From Mesorhizobium zhangyense (GTDB lineage: Bacteria > Pseudomonadota > Alphaproteobacteria > Rhizobiales > Rhizobiaceae), in contig NZ_JAAKZG010000012.1 of NCBI RefSeq assembly GCF_011045115.1, positions 1 to 64,000 of the forward strand: a stretch of 64,000 nt of DNA, written 5' to 3'. Below, one piece after another: positions 50,721 to 60,719 of this stretch (positions are counted from its first letter, which is position 1; each line of letters begins with the position of its first letter). The position numbers and the translations under genes are program-made. The notes under the pieces are model-generated. The model was not told the origin of the DNA. It saw only the letters and a list, made by a program, of their open reading frames with translations, and ran no database searches.

Positions 50721-52102
50721 GCGGAGCGGATGCCGATCACGATGGCGCTGATATTTTCGCGGGTATTGGCGATCAAACCATCCTGAATGAGGATGCCCGC
50801 GGTTTCCGCTACCGGCTTTTCAAGCAGCGTTTCGGCGATGCTGCGCTCGTCGAGCGTGCGGGCAAGGGCTGCGCTGCAGAGGAGAAAGCGATCGCCGTCC
50901 TGCACTGTGTCCGTAAAGACTTCCGGCACCAGTTGCCGCTGCGAGCCGATGCTGCGCGACAGCGCGAACCGCAAGCCGATCTCGACATGATCGCGCGTGA
51001 GGCATCGCATCATGCCGTCCCGCACCAGATAGCAGCGGGCGTTCCCGGCCCAGATGATGGCGAAGGTGCTGTCGCGGATGGTGAGTGCGACGACGCTTGC
51101 GCCCTGGGCCTCGCGCTCGCTCACCGCATGCGCGGATTGCAGCAGCCCGTGGGCGCGGCCGAGCTTGCCTTTCACGTCCTGGATCAGCTCTTCGAGCGTT
51201 TCGTGCGCCGAGACGTTAGCGAGCGTATTGGTCGTCACCTTGGCCGCGTCGGCGGCCCCGTTTCCATCGCCGACGCCGTCGGCTACCGCAAACAGGCGCG
51301 GCTTTTCTGAAACCAGCAGGGCGTCGGCATTCACCGAGAGCCGCGTGCCGGGATGCGTCGCGTAGCTCCGTTCGATGGCGAATTTCTTCGCAGGAACCCG
51401 CTCCGGTGCGGCAGCATCAGGCGCCTTGCGAGCAGGTTCAGGCGGGGCCTCCGGGTCGGGCTTCGGCGTGTCCGTGGTCTGCTTGCCGTTCAGGAGTTTC
51501 AGGAAGTGAGCCGCCTGGGGCGGGCCGATCGTCTTGAACCCATGGGGGCGTCTGGTATCCACATCGACCGTCCACCAGATGGAGATGCGGTCGTCACCGT
51601 TCGACCCCGGCATCTCACCACGGGCTGCGAGTTTGGCATGCGGCAGGCGCAAGCGCTTCAGACCTGCGGTGAAGCCTGCAATGTCGAAGTCGCGCGTCAG
51701 CGATGTTTCCGCCAGAGCTTCGGCTGCGGTGAACCAGGTTTCATCGAAGCACAGCAGGCGTGGATTGCCGCTGAAGCTGCCGAGCTTGGCGGCGATGACC
51801 AGCGGAAAGCTGCGCCCGACGCGATCCGTGCTCGGCAGCAGCACGCCGACCATCGTGGACTGGCCCCATAGCGAGCGCTCGATGACGAAGCGCCACGGCG
51901 GTGCTGCGCGAAAGAGGCGCTGCCATTCCTTGCCATGCGCCTGCTCGCTTGCTTGCAGGCCGGCCTGTAACCAGTTGTCGAGTTCGGTCTGGAACGTCCG
52001 GCCAAGTCCGGTCGATATGAAGTCGCCATGCGTCGGAACCTTGCCGAAGAAACCGATACGGTCGGCTTCCGTTGCGGCGTCGATGACATGGCGTTCATTC
52101 AT
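50717..52102 (-). CDS. tagF: TagF-PppA fusion (T6SS post-translational regulator)
   Basis: 461 residues in two parts. The TagF/ImpM domain (about 1-200) has IGFFGKVPTHGDFISTGLG and WLQAGLQASE. A Pro-rich linker (about 206-240) leads to a PP2C-like domain (about 245-461). Metal-site residues are only partly kept: Asp260 in VNAD and Asp275 in ADGVGDG are present. The usual SDG motif reads SAA (410-412) and the usual DN reads EN (449-450). A TagF-PppA fusion is known from Agrobacterium as a T6SS repressor. The neighbours tssM and ppkA match the impL-impM-impN order. Phosphatase activity is doubtful. Confidence 0.9.
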   Translation of the reverse strand: MNERHVIDAATEADRIGFFGKVPTHGDFISTGLGRTFQTELDNWLQAGLQASEQAHGKEWQRLFRAAPPWRFVIERSLWGQSTMVGVLLPSTDRVGRSFPLVIAAKLGSFSGNPRLLCFDETWFTAAEALAETSLTRDFDIAGFTAGLKRLRLPHAKLAARGEMPGSNGDDRISIWWTVDVDTRRPHGFKTIGPPQAAHFLKLLNGKQTTDTPKPDPEAPPEPARKAPDAAAPERVPAKKFAIERSYATHPGTRLSVNADALLVSEKPRLFAVADGVGDGNGAADAAKVTTNTLANVSAHETLEELIQDVKGKLGRAHGLLQSAHAVSEREAQGASVVALTIRDSTFAIIWAGNARCYLVRDGMMRCLTRDHVEIGLRFALSRSIGSQRQLVPEVFTDTVQDGDRFLLCSAALARTLDERSIAETLLEKPVAETAGILIQDGLIANTRENISAIVIGIRSA

Positions 52103-52117
52103 CAGCCCGGCGTCTCC

Positions 52118-55100
52118 CTAGAACTGTGTGGGGCAGGCGAAATCCGACAGCGCCTTCAGGCGAAACGGATTGAGCACAGAGCCGAACTGCACATCGAATT
52201 CCGCGGTCTGGCCGGCGCTGGTAAAGCGCGCGCGGAAAAGATCCTCTCCCTCATTGGTGATGTCGGCCTCGTCGAACAGGCGGAAGGGTGACCAGTCGCC
52301 ATTCTCCGTCAGCGCCTGCTGCCAGCCGCCCGGCTGGAAGGCGATGCGCGAGACATTCGTCGCCTCGCTCGACGGCCACGCAATCGACTTGGACTGTATC
52401 GGGCCGTGGAAATAGACGACGCGCTCGCCCTCGATCTCCATCATGACGGCATTGGCACTGTCACTCAGTGAGATCGGCTTGACGTTGATGCTGACGGCCG
52501 GGCTCTCGCTGCCCGCCGGGAAGAAGGCGCGGCGGATCTTGTCGGCATTCTCGAACTGGGCAATCGCCTGGGCGGGAATGCCCTCGGTGCCGAATGTGCC
52601 GCGCCAGGTCCATGGCGTAGCACTCGTGTCGATGAAAGCCTCCAGGCGGTCCTTGAAAAAGCTGTTGAACAGACCGCTCGGCCCGAAGAGGCGAACGAAA
52701 TCGGCCATCGCCACATCGCGGGCGGAGGTGCGGTCGAAAGGATATCTGCCGATTACGACGCTTGAGCACAGGCTCGCGCCGTCCGCCGCCCACAAATTGC
52801 CGAGGCGCGTGCGGGCCGTCTTGACCGCAAGCGAGCCGATATCGGCGGCAACGCCTGCCATCCATGTATCGACGGGAGCCGGCAGTCGCCTGGCTTCTTC
52901 AAGCAATGCCTGGTTGGCCTCGGTGAGCTGGCTGTCGACATCGAACACCTTGGCGACCTCTGCCGTAGAGGTGGTGGCGCGCGAAAGCTGGCCATAGATG
53001 GTTTTCAAAACGGGCTGAAGGGCGGCCACCTGCGAGCGCGGCTTTTCGCCCTGGCTCTGGTTCTGGCCGGCGTCGCCCGCCTTCGGCGTTTCCAGCGCCT
53101 CGCGCAGCCGGCCGAACGGGTCGGGCGCGTTCGCCACACTTGCCAGCGCAGAAGTCGACGCGCCCTCCGGTACGGTGCCGATCGTGGCAACGATGGCGCT
53201 GCCTTGCGGCCGCAGGTCGGTCGCTGCCACGATTGCCCGCGAGACTGCCTCGACCGGGCTCGGGTCGCCTGCGAGCACGCGCACGGTTTCGGTGGCGTCC
53301 GAAAGCGTTTGCGAAGACCGCACCCGCATATCCGTCAGCAGACCCGACCAGCGCTGTTCGAAATTGTCGAAATAGAGCTGGAGTGCCGCCTGGGTGACGG
53401 CGTCCACGGTCATGCCGATGGCATTCGGCTGGTCGCCGCGCACCCACTGTTCGTCAAGCGCTTCGCGCGCCGCATCGGTGACTTGCGGCAGCACCACCGT
53501 GCGGTAGCCTTCGCCGGTGAAGAGACCCGGAACCCCTTCGCGTAGAGCTGCCTTCGAGCTGCGTTCGAAAGCCTGCTCGCCGAGCGGACCGAGCGCATCG
53601 GCAGGTATCCAGGGCGCTAGCGCGCGCGCCTCGCGGCGATTGGCCAATATGTCGTAGGCGCGCGCCGCAATGCTCTGGTCCCGAATGGTTTCGCGTGCCT
53701 TGGCGATCAGGCCGGCGTCAAGATCGAGGGTGGCCAGAGGCCCCGCCGCCATCGTCTCGGCATGACGGACGAGGGCTTCGCGAGCGGTCGCGCGGCCTTC
53801 GCCGGGATAGAGCGAGGCGAACATGTCCTCCGCCTCCAGCGAGACGAATTCCGGATTGACCGGACCAAGTCCGCCAAGCATCCCGTAGAGTTTCAGCGCA
53901 TCGAATGTCTGGCCGACATCCTTGCTGCCGGCCATCGTCTTCTGCAACTGAACCAGCATGCGAGGCAGCAGAAGCGCATTCAGCGCACGCTGATAGGCCT
54001 CGCGCTGGCGGCCGGCGATCTTGCTTTCCTGATCCAATCCGAAGCTGACCGGCCAGACGCGCTTGTCGGAAAAACCAGTCGTCACGCTGCGCAGATTGTC
54101 GAGCGCGGGAAGGATGCGCAGGAAGTCGGCATCAGAGACGTCGCGAACCGGCACGCCGCGGACAAGCTGCTCATAGGCGGCGATGCGCTCATCAGCCTGT
54201 GCCAGCGCACTGGTGTTCTGGAAATAGGTCGCGGTCCAGCTCGTCAACACGACGGCCAGGAGCGCGGCAGCCACGCCATAAGCGGCGCGGCGCAGTATCA
54301 TCTGGCGCCGGGAAAGCCGCTTGTCGCGCGCGACGAGAGAAGCTTCGTCGAATACGACCTCCTTGAACAGCCGCGACAGGAAATAGCTGCGGCGCATACG
54401 CGGCGCGCCGGCCTGCGCCTTGGCGGTCGTCATCTCCTCGGTCTGCGTGCCCGAGGCGAAGTAGACACCGCGCAGAAGCGGGGATTCGACCAGCTTGGAA
54501 CCCGCGCAAAGCTCCGTCAGCACCTCGTGAAGCCGTTCCTTGAGCGCGGCGAGTTCGGCGGGAAAGCGGAATATCCGACCCCGAACCTGGCTGTCCGGTT
54601 CCTGCTGCAGTCTTTCGACCAGCATTGCGCCGACACGTTCCTGCAGCAGCCCGAATTCCTCAAGATACCGGTCCGGCAGGTTCTCGCCCTTGTAGCTCTC
54701 CTCCAGGCCGAAGGTGGTGCCCCAGACCTGGTCGCGGTCAGTCTTGCTGAACCCGTCGAAGAATTCGACGAAGCCGGTGAGCAGATCGGCCTTGGTCAGC
54801 ACGAGATAGACGGGCACGCGAGCCTGAAGAAATTCGTCGAGTTCGGACAGGCGCTGGCGGATGGCCCGCACTTCCTCGAGCCTCGCGGCGGGGTCGCGTG
54901 TCAGCAGGTCGCCGATCGAAAGCGTCACCAGCACGCCGTTGATGGGCTGCGAGCGGCGATACTTTTTCAGCAGCTTGAGAAACCCTTCCCAACCGGCCTT
55001 GGAAGCGCCGTTGAGATCGTCCTGCGTGGTGTATCGGCCGGCGGTGTCGATGAGGATGGCCTCGTCGGTGAACCACCAGTTGCAGTTGCGGGTGCCGCCG

Positions 55101-55621
55101 ATGCCCTGCACCGAATTGCTGCCGAGCGCGTCGCCGAGGGGAAACTTCAGCCCGGAGTTGCTGAGCGCCGTGGTCTTGCCGGAGCCGGGCGCGCCGAAGA
55201 TCACATACCATGGCAGCTCATAGACATAGCCGAACCGCTTCTTGGTGATGCGGCGCAGCAGCGCCAGCGCTTCCTTCAGCCGGTTGCGGATTTCGCCGAC
55301 CTCGGCCTGCTGGCTGGCGGCTGCTTCGGCTTCCGCGTCCTTTTCGAGACTGTCGACCAGCGCCTTATCGCGGCGTCGCGCGCGGATGGTCGTGAACAGC
55401 ATGTATGCGATCCACGCCACCAGCACGACGGCGATGACGATGATCCGGTTGCGCGTGCTTTCCAGCGGCTTGAAGTCGCCATAGCCGATGAGGTAGCCGT
55501 AGAACCAGATGACGACGCAGATCGCGGCCACCCAGATGACGGATAGGAAGCGCCGGCCGACGATCCCGGCATAGGAATCCACATAGGAGCGGAGCGTGTA
55601 GAAATAGCTGAGAGGGTTCAC
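52118..55621 (-). CDS. tssM: T6SS membrane-complex protein TssM (IcmF)
   Basis: 1167 residues. Two N-terminal helices (about 25-48 and 58-78) precede a cytoplasmic NTPase domain with an intact Walker A GAPGSGKTT (143-151) and DTAGRYTTQDD. A third helix is near AAYGVAAALLAVVLTSWTAT, and a large periplasmic part ends in the beta-rich IcmF C-terminal domain (FHGPIQSKSIAWPS). With TssL and TssJ it spans the envelope. It overlaps tssL by four bases. No tssJ lipoprotein was seen in the window; Agrobacterium-type systems also lack an obvious one. Confidence 0.95.
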   Translation of the reverse strand: MNPLSYFYTLRSYVDSYAGIVGRRFLSVIWVAAICVVIWFYGYLIGYGDFKPLESTRNRIIVIAVVLVAWIAYMLFTTIRARRRDKALVDSLEKDAEAEAAASQQAEVGEIRNRLKEALALLRRITKKRFGYVYELPWYVIFGAPGSGKTTALSNSGLKFPLGDALGSNSVQGIGGTRNCNWWFTDEAILIDTAGRYTTQDDLNGASKAGWEGFLKLLKKYRRSQPINGVLVTLSIGDLLTRDPAARLEEVRAIRQRLSELDEFLQARVPVYLVLTKADLLTGFVEFFDGFSKTDRDQVWGTTFGLEESYKGENLPDRYLEEFGLLQERVGAMLVERLQQEPDSQVRGRIFRFPAELAALKERLHEVLTELCAGSKLVESPLLRGVYFASGTQTEEMTTAKAQAGAPRMRRSYFLSRLFKEVVFDEASLVARDKRLSRRQMILRRAAYGVAAALLAVVLTSWTATYFQNTSALAQADERIAAYEQLVRGVPVRDVSDADFLRILPALDNLRSVTTGFSDKRVWPVSFGLDQESKIAGRQREAYQRALNALLLPRMLVQLQKTMAGSKDVGQTFDALKLYGMLGGLGPVNPEFVSLEAEDMFASLYPGEGRATAREALVRHAETMAAGPLATLDLDAGLIAKARETIRDQSIAARAYDILANRREARALAPWIPADALGPLGEQAFERSSKAALREGVPGLFTGEGYRTVVLPQVTDAAREALDEQWVRGDQPNAIGMTVDAVTQAALQLYFDNFEQRWSGLLTDMRVRSSQTLSDATETVRVLAGDPSPVEAVSRAIVAATDLRPQGSAIVATIGTVPEGASTSALASVANAPDPFGRLREALETPKAGDAGQNQSQGEKPRSQVAALQPVLKTIYGQLSRATTSTAEVAKVFDVDSQLTEANQALLEEARRLPAPVDTWMAGVAADIGSLAVKTARTRLGNLWAADGASLCSSVVIGRYPFDRTSARDVAMADFVRLFGPSGLFNSFFKDRLEAFIDTSATPWTWRGTFGTEGIPAQAIAQFENADKIRRAFFPAGSESPAVSINVKPISLSDSANAVMMEIEGERVVYFHGPIQSKSIAWPSSEATNVSRIAFQPGGWQQALTENGDWSPFRLFDEADITNEGEDLFRARFTSAGQTAEFDVQFGSVLNPFRLKALSDFACPTQF

Positions 55622-57129
55622 GGCGAAACGCCTCCTGCTGCGGGCGCGGGTGTGCTGCCGGTCCCGTCGTTTCGGATCGTGGGCATCACGCCGGCTGCGT
55701 CGAGTTTCTCGGTCGGGTCGGTCAGCACGAGAATCTCCGTGCGCCTGTTGATTTCGCGGCCTTCGGGCGTGTCATTGGCGGCGAGCGGATTGCTGTCCGC
55801 GCGGCCCTCGGTGAGGATCGCCTCGGGTCCGGTATAGGCCGACAGGATCTTGCCCACCGCGCTGGCGCGCGCTTCCGACAGGTGCCAGTTGGACGGGAAC
55901 TGGATGGTCCGTATCGGAACGTTGTCGGTATAGCCGACGACGACGGCTCGGAATTTCTCGGCCGCGAGCGCTCCGCCGATCCGCTCCAGCAGGCCGCGGA
56001 ATTCGGAGCTGACCTCAGCGCTGCCGACGGAGAAAAGACCCGAATTGTTGATGCGCACGAGCAGCCGGCCGTCGGCATCGGAAAGCGTCACCAGTTTTCG
56101 CTCCACCTCGGGCTGGAGGAATGCGAGCAGGTTTTCCAGGCGGCTCGGCTTCTTCGGCTCCGGCGGTGTTTGCGGCTTCACTTCGGCCTTTGGCTGTTCG
56201 GGCGGAGCCGGCGTTGCGAGTGGCTGAAGATAGACGCTGGGCGCATCGCGCGGCGGCAGGTTCGCCAGACGCGAGAAAGTGCCATCCGAGGCCCGATTGA
56301 GCGAGAGCGTGAAGAAGAGGTAGCCAAGGGCGAAGAGCAGCGCGAGCGCAGACAAAAGGGTCCAGAGCGCGACGGCGGTGCGCAGCGGCTTGTGGCGAGC
56401 CGAAACACCCCGCCAGTGCGGCGAAAGCTCCCGCTCGAACACGCCGTACTGGCCAAGCAGCGTCTTGTAGAGGCTGTCGCGGATGCGGCCGAGTTCCAGC
56501 GTTCCGCGCGGCGACACGCGGGTTCGTCCTTCGAAGGCCAGCGACAGGCAGAGATAGATGAGGAGCAGGAGGTCCTTGTTTGTGCCGGGGCTCTGGTGGA
56601 AGTGGTCGAGCAGGTCGAACACCCGGTCGCCACCGGTCACATCCATATGGAACGTCGAAACAAGACCGGACCGCGCCCAGCCGGCGCGAACGCCCCACGA
56701 CTTGCTGAGCACGACGTCGTCCACGGTGGCGCAGACCACATAATGTGCCGCGCGCGCCCGCTCCGGGCTGATGCGAGCGCTTGCGAGGTCGCGTTCGTAG
56801 CGGCCGATCGCCTCCGTCGTCGTGCGCCGCAGCTGCTCGATGTCGGGCTGCTTGTCGGTATGCCGCAGCGCGTGGGCGAGATTGAGAAGCGGCGCGGCTG
56901 ACGCAACGATGGTCGGCACTTCTTCGCCGCCAAAGCGGAAGTCGCGAACCAGGGCTTCCACCGACCAGCCGCCCGGCCTGACGGCGAGCCCACCAAGCGC
57001 GCCGCCTTCAAGCTTATCGTCCAGCATCTCGGCCATCTTGCGGGCGGTCTGCTGCTTGCGCGCGCCGTCCTCGGTCAGTTCGACGACCGTCGGCAGGTCC
57101 TGCCAGGGGATAGTGGTTCCCTTGTTCAT
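55618..57129 (-). CDS. tssL: T6SS TssL with C-terminal OmpA-like domain
   Basis: 503 residues. The N-terminal cytoplasmic DotU/TssL domain runs to about residue 250 (LLNLAHALRH, HYVVCATVDDVVLSKSWG, DLLLLIYLCLSLAFEGRTR). One membrane helix follows (AVALWTLLSALALLFALGYL), then a Pro-rich stretch, and an OmpA-type peptidoglycan-binding domain (VVVGYTDNVPIRTIQFPSNW, then EGRADSNPLAAND and NRRTEILV). This is the evolved TssL layout that anchors the complex to the cell wall. The Agrobacterium orthologue is phosphorylated by PpkA. Confidence 0.94.
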   Translation of the reverse strand: MNKGTTIPWQDLPTVVELTEDGARKQQTARKMAEMLDDKLEGGALGGLAVRPGGWSVEALVRDFRFGGEEVPTIVASAAPLLNLAHALRHTDKQPDIEQLRRTTTEAIGRYERDLASARISPERARAAHYVVCATVDDVVLSKSWGVRAGWARSGLVSTFHMDVTGGDRVFDLLDHFHQSPGTNKDLLLLIYLCLSLAFEGRTRVSPRGTLELGRIRDSLYKTLLGQYGVFERELSPHWRGVSARHKPLRTAVALWTLLSALALLFALGYLFFTLSLNRASDGTFSRLANLPPRDAPSVYLQPLATPAPPEQPKAEVKPQTPPEPKKPSRLENLLAFLQPEVERKLVTLSDADGRLLVRINNSGLFSVGSAEVSSEFRGLLERIGGALAAEKFRAVVVGYTDNVPIRTIQFPSNWHLSEARASAVGKILSAYTGPEAILTEGRADSNPLAANDTPEGREINRRTEILVLTDPTEKLDAAGVMPTIRNDGTGSTPAPAAGGVSP

Positions 57130-57142
57130 GCGGTGCGGTCCC

Positions 57143-58483
57143 CTATTCCCTCAGCGCCCAGAGCTCCAGCTCTATGCCCGGAAAGTCCCCGGCGAGATGG
57201 AGTGCTATGGCACCCGACGTGTCGAGCTGCTTCCAGAGGGGGTTCTTGGTGTCGAGTTCGAAATAGATCGTGCCCGAGCGATAGGGCAGCTGGCGCGGCA
57301 GGACCGGCAGCGGCCGCACCGGAATGCCGGGCAGCGCGACATTGACCAGTTCGGCGATACGCTCGACCGGTCCGACCTTGATCTGCGCGGGCAGCTTGCG
57401 GCGAATGTCCTCGGCCGACATTTCGGCGCGCACGGCAAGCACGAAGCCCGCTTCCTTGAACAGCGTGCGGTCGTTGATGGTGCCGACGCGAACACCGTGC
57501 CGGCGTTCGGAAAGCTCGATCGATACCGCCGACTGTTCGAGCACCGCCGAGAGCGAGGTGCGCAGGTCGTCGAAGACAGCGGCGAAGGTGCCCTTCAGGT
57601 CGTCATGACGATAGGGCGGAAAGTCGCTCGCGCGCTTCGAATCCATCGTGAAGGTGGCAAGCTCGCCGGCAAGCTGGATGCAATTCTCGAAGAATATCAT
57701 CGGGTGCATGCGCGTGGCGTTTGCGGAGATGTGGCGCAGCATCGGATCGGCGCGGTTGAGTATCTGCAGCAGGAAATAATCGCCGACTTCCGCCGTGCCG
57801 CGAATTGTCGGATCGCCGATGCGCTCGGCGATGGCCTCGGCGCGGTGGCGCACGATGCCGAGAAGCTCGGTGACGAGTTCGCTCAGCCGTGGTTCGGCCG
57901 CACAGTTGAGGCTCGGCGCGATGTATTCGGGATCGAGGATGACGGCCTTGTCCGAGCGCACCTCGATGACGCGAGCAAGGCCGATCAGCTCATAGCCGGC
58001 CAGCTCGTCGCCGCTCTTCAGGTAGCGCAGGCTGAGCCGGCCAACATCGATGGGCGCCATGAAGTCGGTTTCGACATTGGAGTCCGGCGCCTCGTAGTGA
58101 GAGGCGACGACGCGAACGCCATTGGAGGAAGCGCCGCCATTGATCGCGACATCGGCCTTGCCGGGCCGCCGCGCCGGCAAAGCGAGGTAGATCGTGGCGT
58201 TCTTCACCGTTTCGTCGAGATCGAGCGGCGGCGGCAGGTCGGCGTCGATGGGCGCTTCGAACAGCGTGCCGTCGGGCAGGATGCCGCGCAGGTTGGACAG
58301 CGCGAACTGGCCGATGGCAAGGGCGCTGCGGTCGATGCCGATCTCGGCGACGCCCCAGGGATAGGCGGCAAGCTCGCGCGTCGTCATGCGCACGAGCCGT
58401 TCGGTCCAGCGGTCCGCCTGCTGGAAATGCTGCACGCGAAGGAACATGCCTTCGCTCCACGCGACCCTGTTTTCGTTTCTCAT
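57143..58483 (-). CDS. tssK: T6SS baseplate protein TssK
   Basis: 446 residues, typical for the family. The N-terminus RVAWSEGMFLRVQHFQQADR is the conserved TssK start. IEVRSDKAVILDPEYIAPSL and LRHISANATRMHPMIFFENC fit the shoulder and stem regions, and the C-terminus GTIYFELDTKNPLWKQLDTS is also conserved. It links the baseplate (TssEFG) to the membrane complex through TssL and TssM. It overlaps the tagH stop by four bases. Confidence 0.94.
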   Translation of the reverse strand: MRNENRVAWSEGMFLRVQHFQQADRWTERLVRMTTRELAAYPWGVAEIGIDRSALAIGQFALSNLRGILPDGTLFEAPIDADLPPPLDLDETVKNATIYLALPARRPGKADVAINGGASSNGVRVVASHYEAPDSNVETDFMAPIDVGRLSLRYLKSGDELAGYELIGLARVIEVRSDKAVILDPEYIAPSLNCAAEPRLSELVTELLGIVRHRAEAIAERIGDPTIRGTAEVGDYFLLQILNRADPMLRHISANATRMHPMIFFENCIQLAGELATFTMDSKRASDFPPYRHDDLKGTFAAVFDDLRTSLSAVLEQSAVSIELSERRHGVRVGTINDRTLFKEAGFVLAVRAEMSAEDIRRKLPAQIKVGPVERIAELVNVALPGIPVRPLPVLPRQLPYRSGTIYFELDTKNPLWKQLDTSGAIALHLAGDFPGIELELWALRE

Positions 58484-59685
58484 GAGCTGCGCTTCACCTT
58501 CTCTATCACTTCAGGCGCGTCTTCTTCCGGCTGGCCAAGCGCTCGCAGCACGGCGTTGCGGAAGAATTCGCGGACGGAGAGACTGGCTCCGCCGGTTTCG
58601 AAATTCTGGCGATATGCCTGCCAGTAGGAACGGTCGTTGCGCCATGGCAGCTTTCGCGGCTCGGCATCGACGCGCGCCTCGATCACACGAGGCTCAAAAG
58701 CATGGCTTGCCTCCTTCAGCAGCCCTTCGATTGCTGTGGCCAGCAACACCTGTCTGGCAAGCAGGTTTTCCAGCCGTGCAATCGTCGCTTCTTCCCGGCC
58801 GGTGCCGAAAAGGTCAGGCATTTCAGATAGGCCCGCAGGGTCGATGTCGAGAGCGGCGAAGGCCTCGCCGGCGGCTTCCTCACATCGATCCAGCAAGGCC
58901 TCGATGCGCGGCAACAGGACGGACTCCGGGATGCCGGTAGGTGCTGAATGGGTGTCGTCGTGACCTTCTTTGACCACGACCGAAGCGCTGGCAGCTGGTT
59001 GCTCCGCCACATCCACCTGCTTGCGGCTTCGGGCCGTCGGCACGGAAACATGAGGTGCGGCGGAGTGCTCAAGGCGGTTGCTGTAGTCGAGGTCCTCGTT
59101 CCAGTCAGTGGGCAGGATCGGAGACATGCCGGTCGTCGCGGGAGGGCCGCTCCAGCCGATTTCGACGTTGCGCGAGGAGGGCGCTGTTTCACCCTTGCGC
59201 CTGGGGCTGCCAATGGGGATCGGGCTGGACCAGTCCTCGCTATCGCGCCCGCGCAATATGCCGTTGGCGGACTGTCCGCCGGGAGCGATGTCGGCAAGGA
59301 TGGCCGAGATGGTAAGGTTCTCGTCGCTCAGGGCGAGGCCGGCTTCGGGGTCTTCGACCTCGTGATCCTTCTCGCCCGAAATGGCGACGGAAAACGCGAA
59401 CCCACCGAATTCCAGCTGCGAGCTGTCCGAGAGTCGGGCGGTCTCGCCCTCCAGCACGAGAACGCCGTCGACCCTGGTGCCGTTGGCGCTTTCGTCGCGC
59501 AGCAGGAAGCCCTCGCGGTCGCGCTCGATCGTGCAGTGCAGCTTGGAAACGGAGCGGGTGGTGTCGGGCACCTGCCAGTCGCAATCGCTCGACCGGCCGA
59601 TCGTGCGGCGGCCGCGCTCGAAATACCAGCGCTGCGCGGCTGCGTCCTGCCCCGTACCCTTTTTCTGCTTAAGCTCGAGCCTCAT
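58480..59685 (-). CDS. tagH: FHA-domain T6SS protein TagH/Fha
   Basis: 401 residues from ATG 59685, which has AGGGCGG seven bases upstream; a GTG at 59703 overlapping tssG is the alternative. The FHA domain (about 15-95) has the phosphothreonine-binding text RRTIGRSSDCDWQVPDTTRS, then VSKLHCTIERD and SANGTRVDG. A long low-complexity middle follows, and then the T6SS-specific C-terminal helical domain (ESVLLPRIEALLDRCEEAAG, and FFRNAVLRALGQPEEDAP). It reads the PpkA phosphorylation signal and activates secretion. Confidence 0.9.
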   Translation of the reverse strand: MRLELKQKKGTGQDAAAQRWYFERGRRTIGRSSDCDWQVPDTTRSVSKLHCTIERDREGFLLRDESANGTRVDGVLVLEGETARLSDSSQLEFGGFAFSVAISGEKDHEVEDPEAGLALSDENLTISAILADIAPGGQSANGILRGRDSEDWSSPIPIGSPRRKGETAPSSRNVEIGWSGPPATTGMSPILPTDWNEDLDYSNRLEHSAAPHVSVPTARSRKQVDVAEQPAASASVVVKEGHDDTHSAPTGIPESVLLPRIEALLDRCEEAAGEAFAALDIDPAGLSEMPDLFGTGREEATIARLENLLARQVLLATAIEGLLKEASHAFEPRVIEARVDAEPRKLPWRNDRSYWQAYRQNFETGGASLSVREFFRNAVLRALGQPEEDAPEVIEKVKRSS

Positions 59686-59699
59686 CGCGGTGCCGCCCT

Positions 59700-60701
59700 T
59701 CACAAGGCCATCGGCAGCGCGGCCTGGCGCTGCATGATTACGGCGTCATCGCTGTCGTGGGCGGCGGGCGCCACCCGCGCCCAACTGTTCCAGCCGAGAC
59801 GCGGCGGATCGCCGGCCTGGCCGAGCTGGCAGAACGGAACATGCTCCTTCTTCAGGATGATCTGGATGTCGAAATCGAGGCCCGAGCCGACGAAGAGCCG
59901 CGTCAGGGCGAAAAGCTCCTCGACATTGCGGCTTCCCGGTGCGAGCGAAAGATAATCGGGATAGTCGAGCGGGCCGATGACGACGCGGAAGCCGCTGCTG
60001 AAATCATGGATTGCCGTGCCGGCCATGGCGTTGACGCCGAGACGCACGGCGCCAGCCCGGCTCATCTGGCTCAGTTCCTCGACCGGGATCGAAAGCCAGC
60101 GTCCGCGGAACAGCTCGATCTCCACCGGCAGTCCGCTGAACTCGCGCAGCATGGCCCGCAGATTGACGGCGTTTCTGGTTCTCGACGCAAGGAAGCCGCT
60201 GAATCGCAGAAGGACGTCGTCCTCGACGCCGCTGCGTTCCCGCAGCTTTGCCGTTGCGAAGCCAGTCAGCGAGAAGAGGGCGGTGACGAAGGCGTTGCGG
60301 CCATCGTCGCTTCCCCAGCGCAGCAGGCGCGCAAGCCTGTATTTTTCGCAGGCCGCGACGAAGAGTTCGGCCATGCGGGCGCTGAAGAGATCGAAGAAGG
60401 CCGAAAGCGCGCGCGACTTGTTGCGCTCCTCGCGTATGACATGTTCGTTGTAAGCGGGCGGCAGGGAACCGAGCGGGCCGAGCAGGCCGGCAAGCGCGCC
60501 GCGCACGGTCGACTTGCGGCCCTTGCGGCGGAAAGCGGCGACCGCAACGGGTGCTGGCGAGACGCCGAAATGCGAAGTGACTTCCAGACCGTCGTCGGTT
60601 GCCTGCGCCACGCGAAATGCGGTCGTCGGCTCGAAGCGGCCGGGGTCGCGCTCGAGCAGATCGGCTAGGCTGTCAGTCTTCTTTTCGGCGGCAAGGCTCA
60701 T
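59700..60701 (-). CDS. tssG: T6SS baseplate protein TssG
   Basis: 333 residues. LADLLERDPGRFEPTTAFRVA is the usual N-terminus (normally FFQLVRLLE-like); VTSHFGVSPAPVAVAAFRRK and a TGPLG-like LLGPLGSLPPAYNEHV follow. The C-terminal NVEELFALTRLFVGSGLDFD and WNSWARV match the ImpH family. It forms the baseplate wedge with TssF and TssE. It lies 18 bases downstream of the tssF stop. Confidence 0.92.
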   Translation of the reverse strand: MSLAAEKKTDSLADLLERDPGRFEPTTAFRVAQATDDGLEVTSHFGVSPAPVAVAAFRRKGRKSTVRGALAGLLGPLGSLPPAYNEHVIREERNKSRALSAFFDLFSARMAELFVAACEKYRLARLLRWGSDDGRNAFVTALFSLTGFATAKLRERSGVEDDVLLRFSGFLASRTRNAVNLRAMLREFSGLPVEIELFRGRWLSIPVEELSQMSRAGAVRLGVNAMAGTAIHDFSSGFRVVIGPLDYPDYLSLAPGSRNVEELFALTRLFVGSGLDFDIQIILKKEHVPFCQLGQAGDPPRLGWNSWARVAPAAHDSDDAVIMQRQAALPMAL

Positions 60702-60719
60702 GTCGTGGCAAAAATCCTT

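Noticed and set aside
53762-55546. A 594-codon plus-strand frame inside tssM
   Set aside because: It is the antisense of a strongly conserved T6SS gene, is rich in Arg, Gln and His, and has no domain; high GC favours such open antisense frames.
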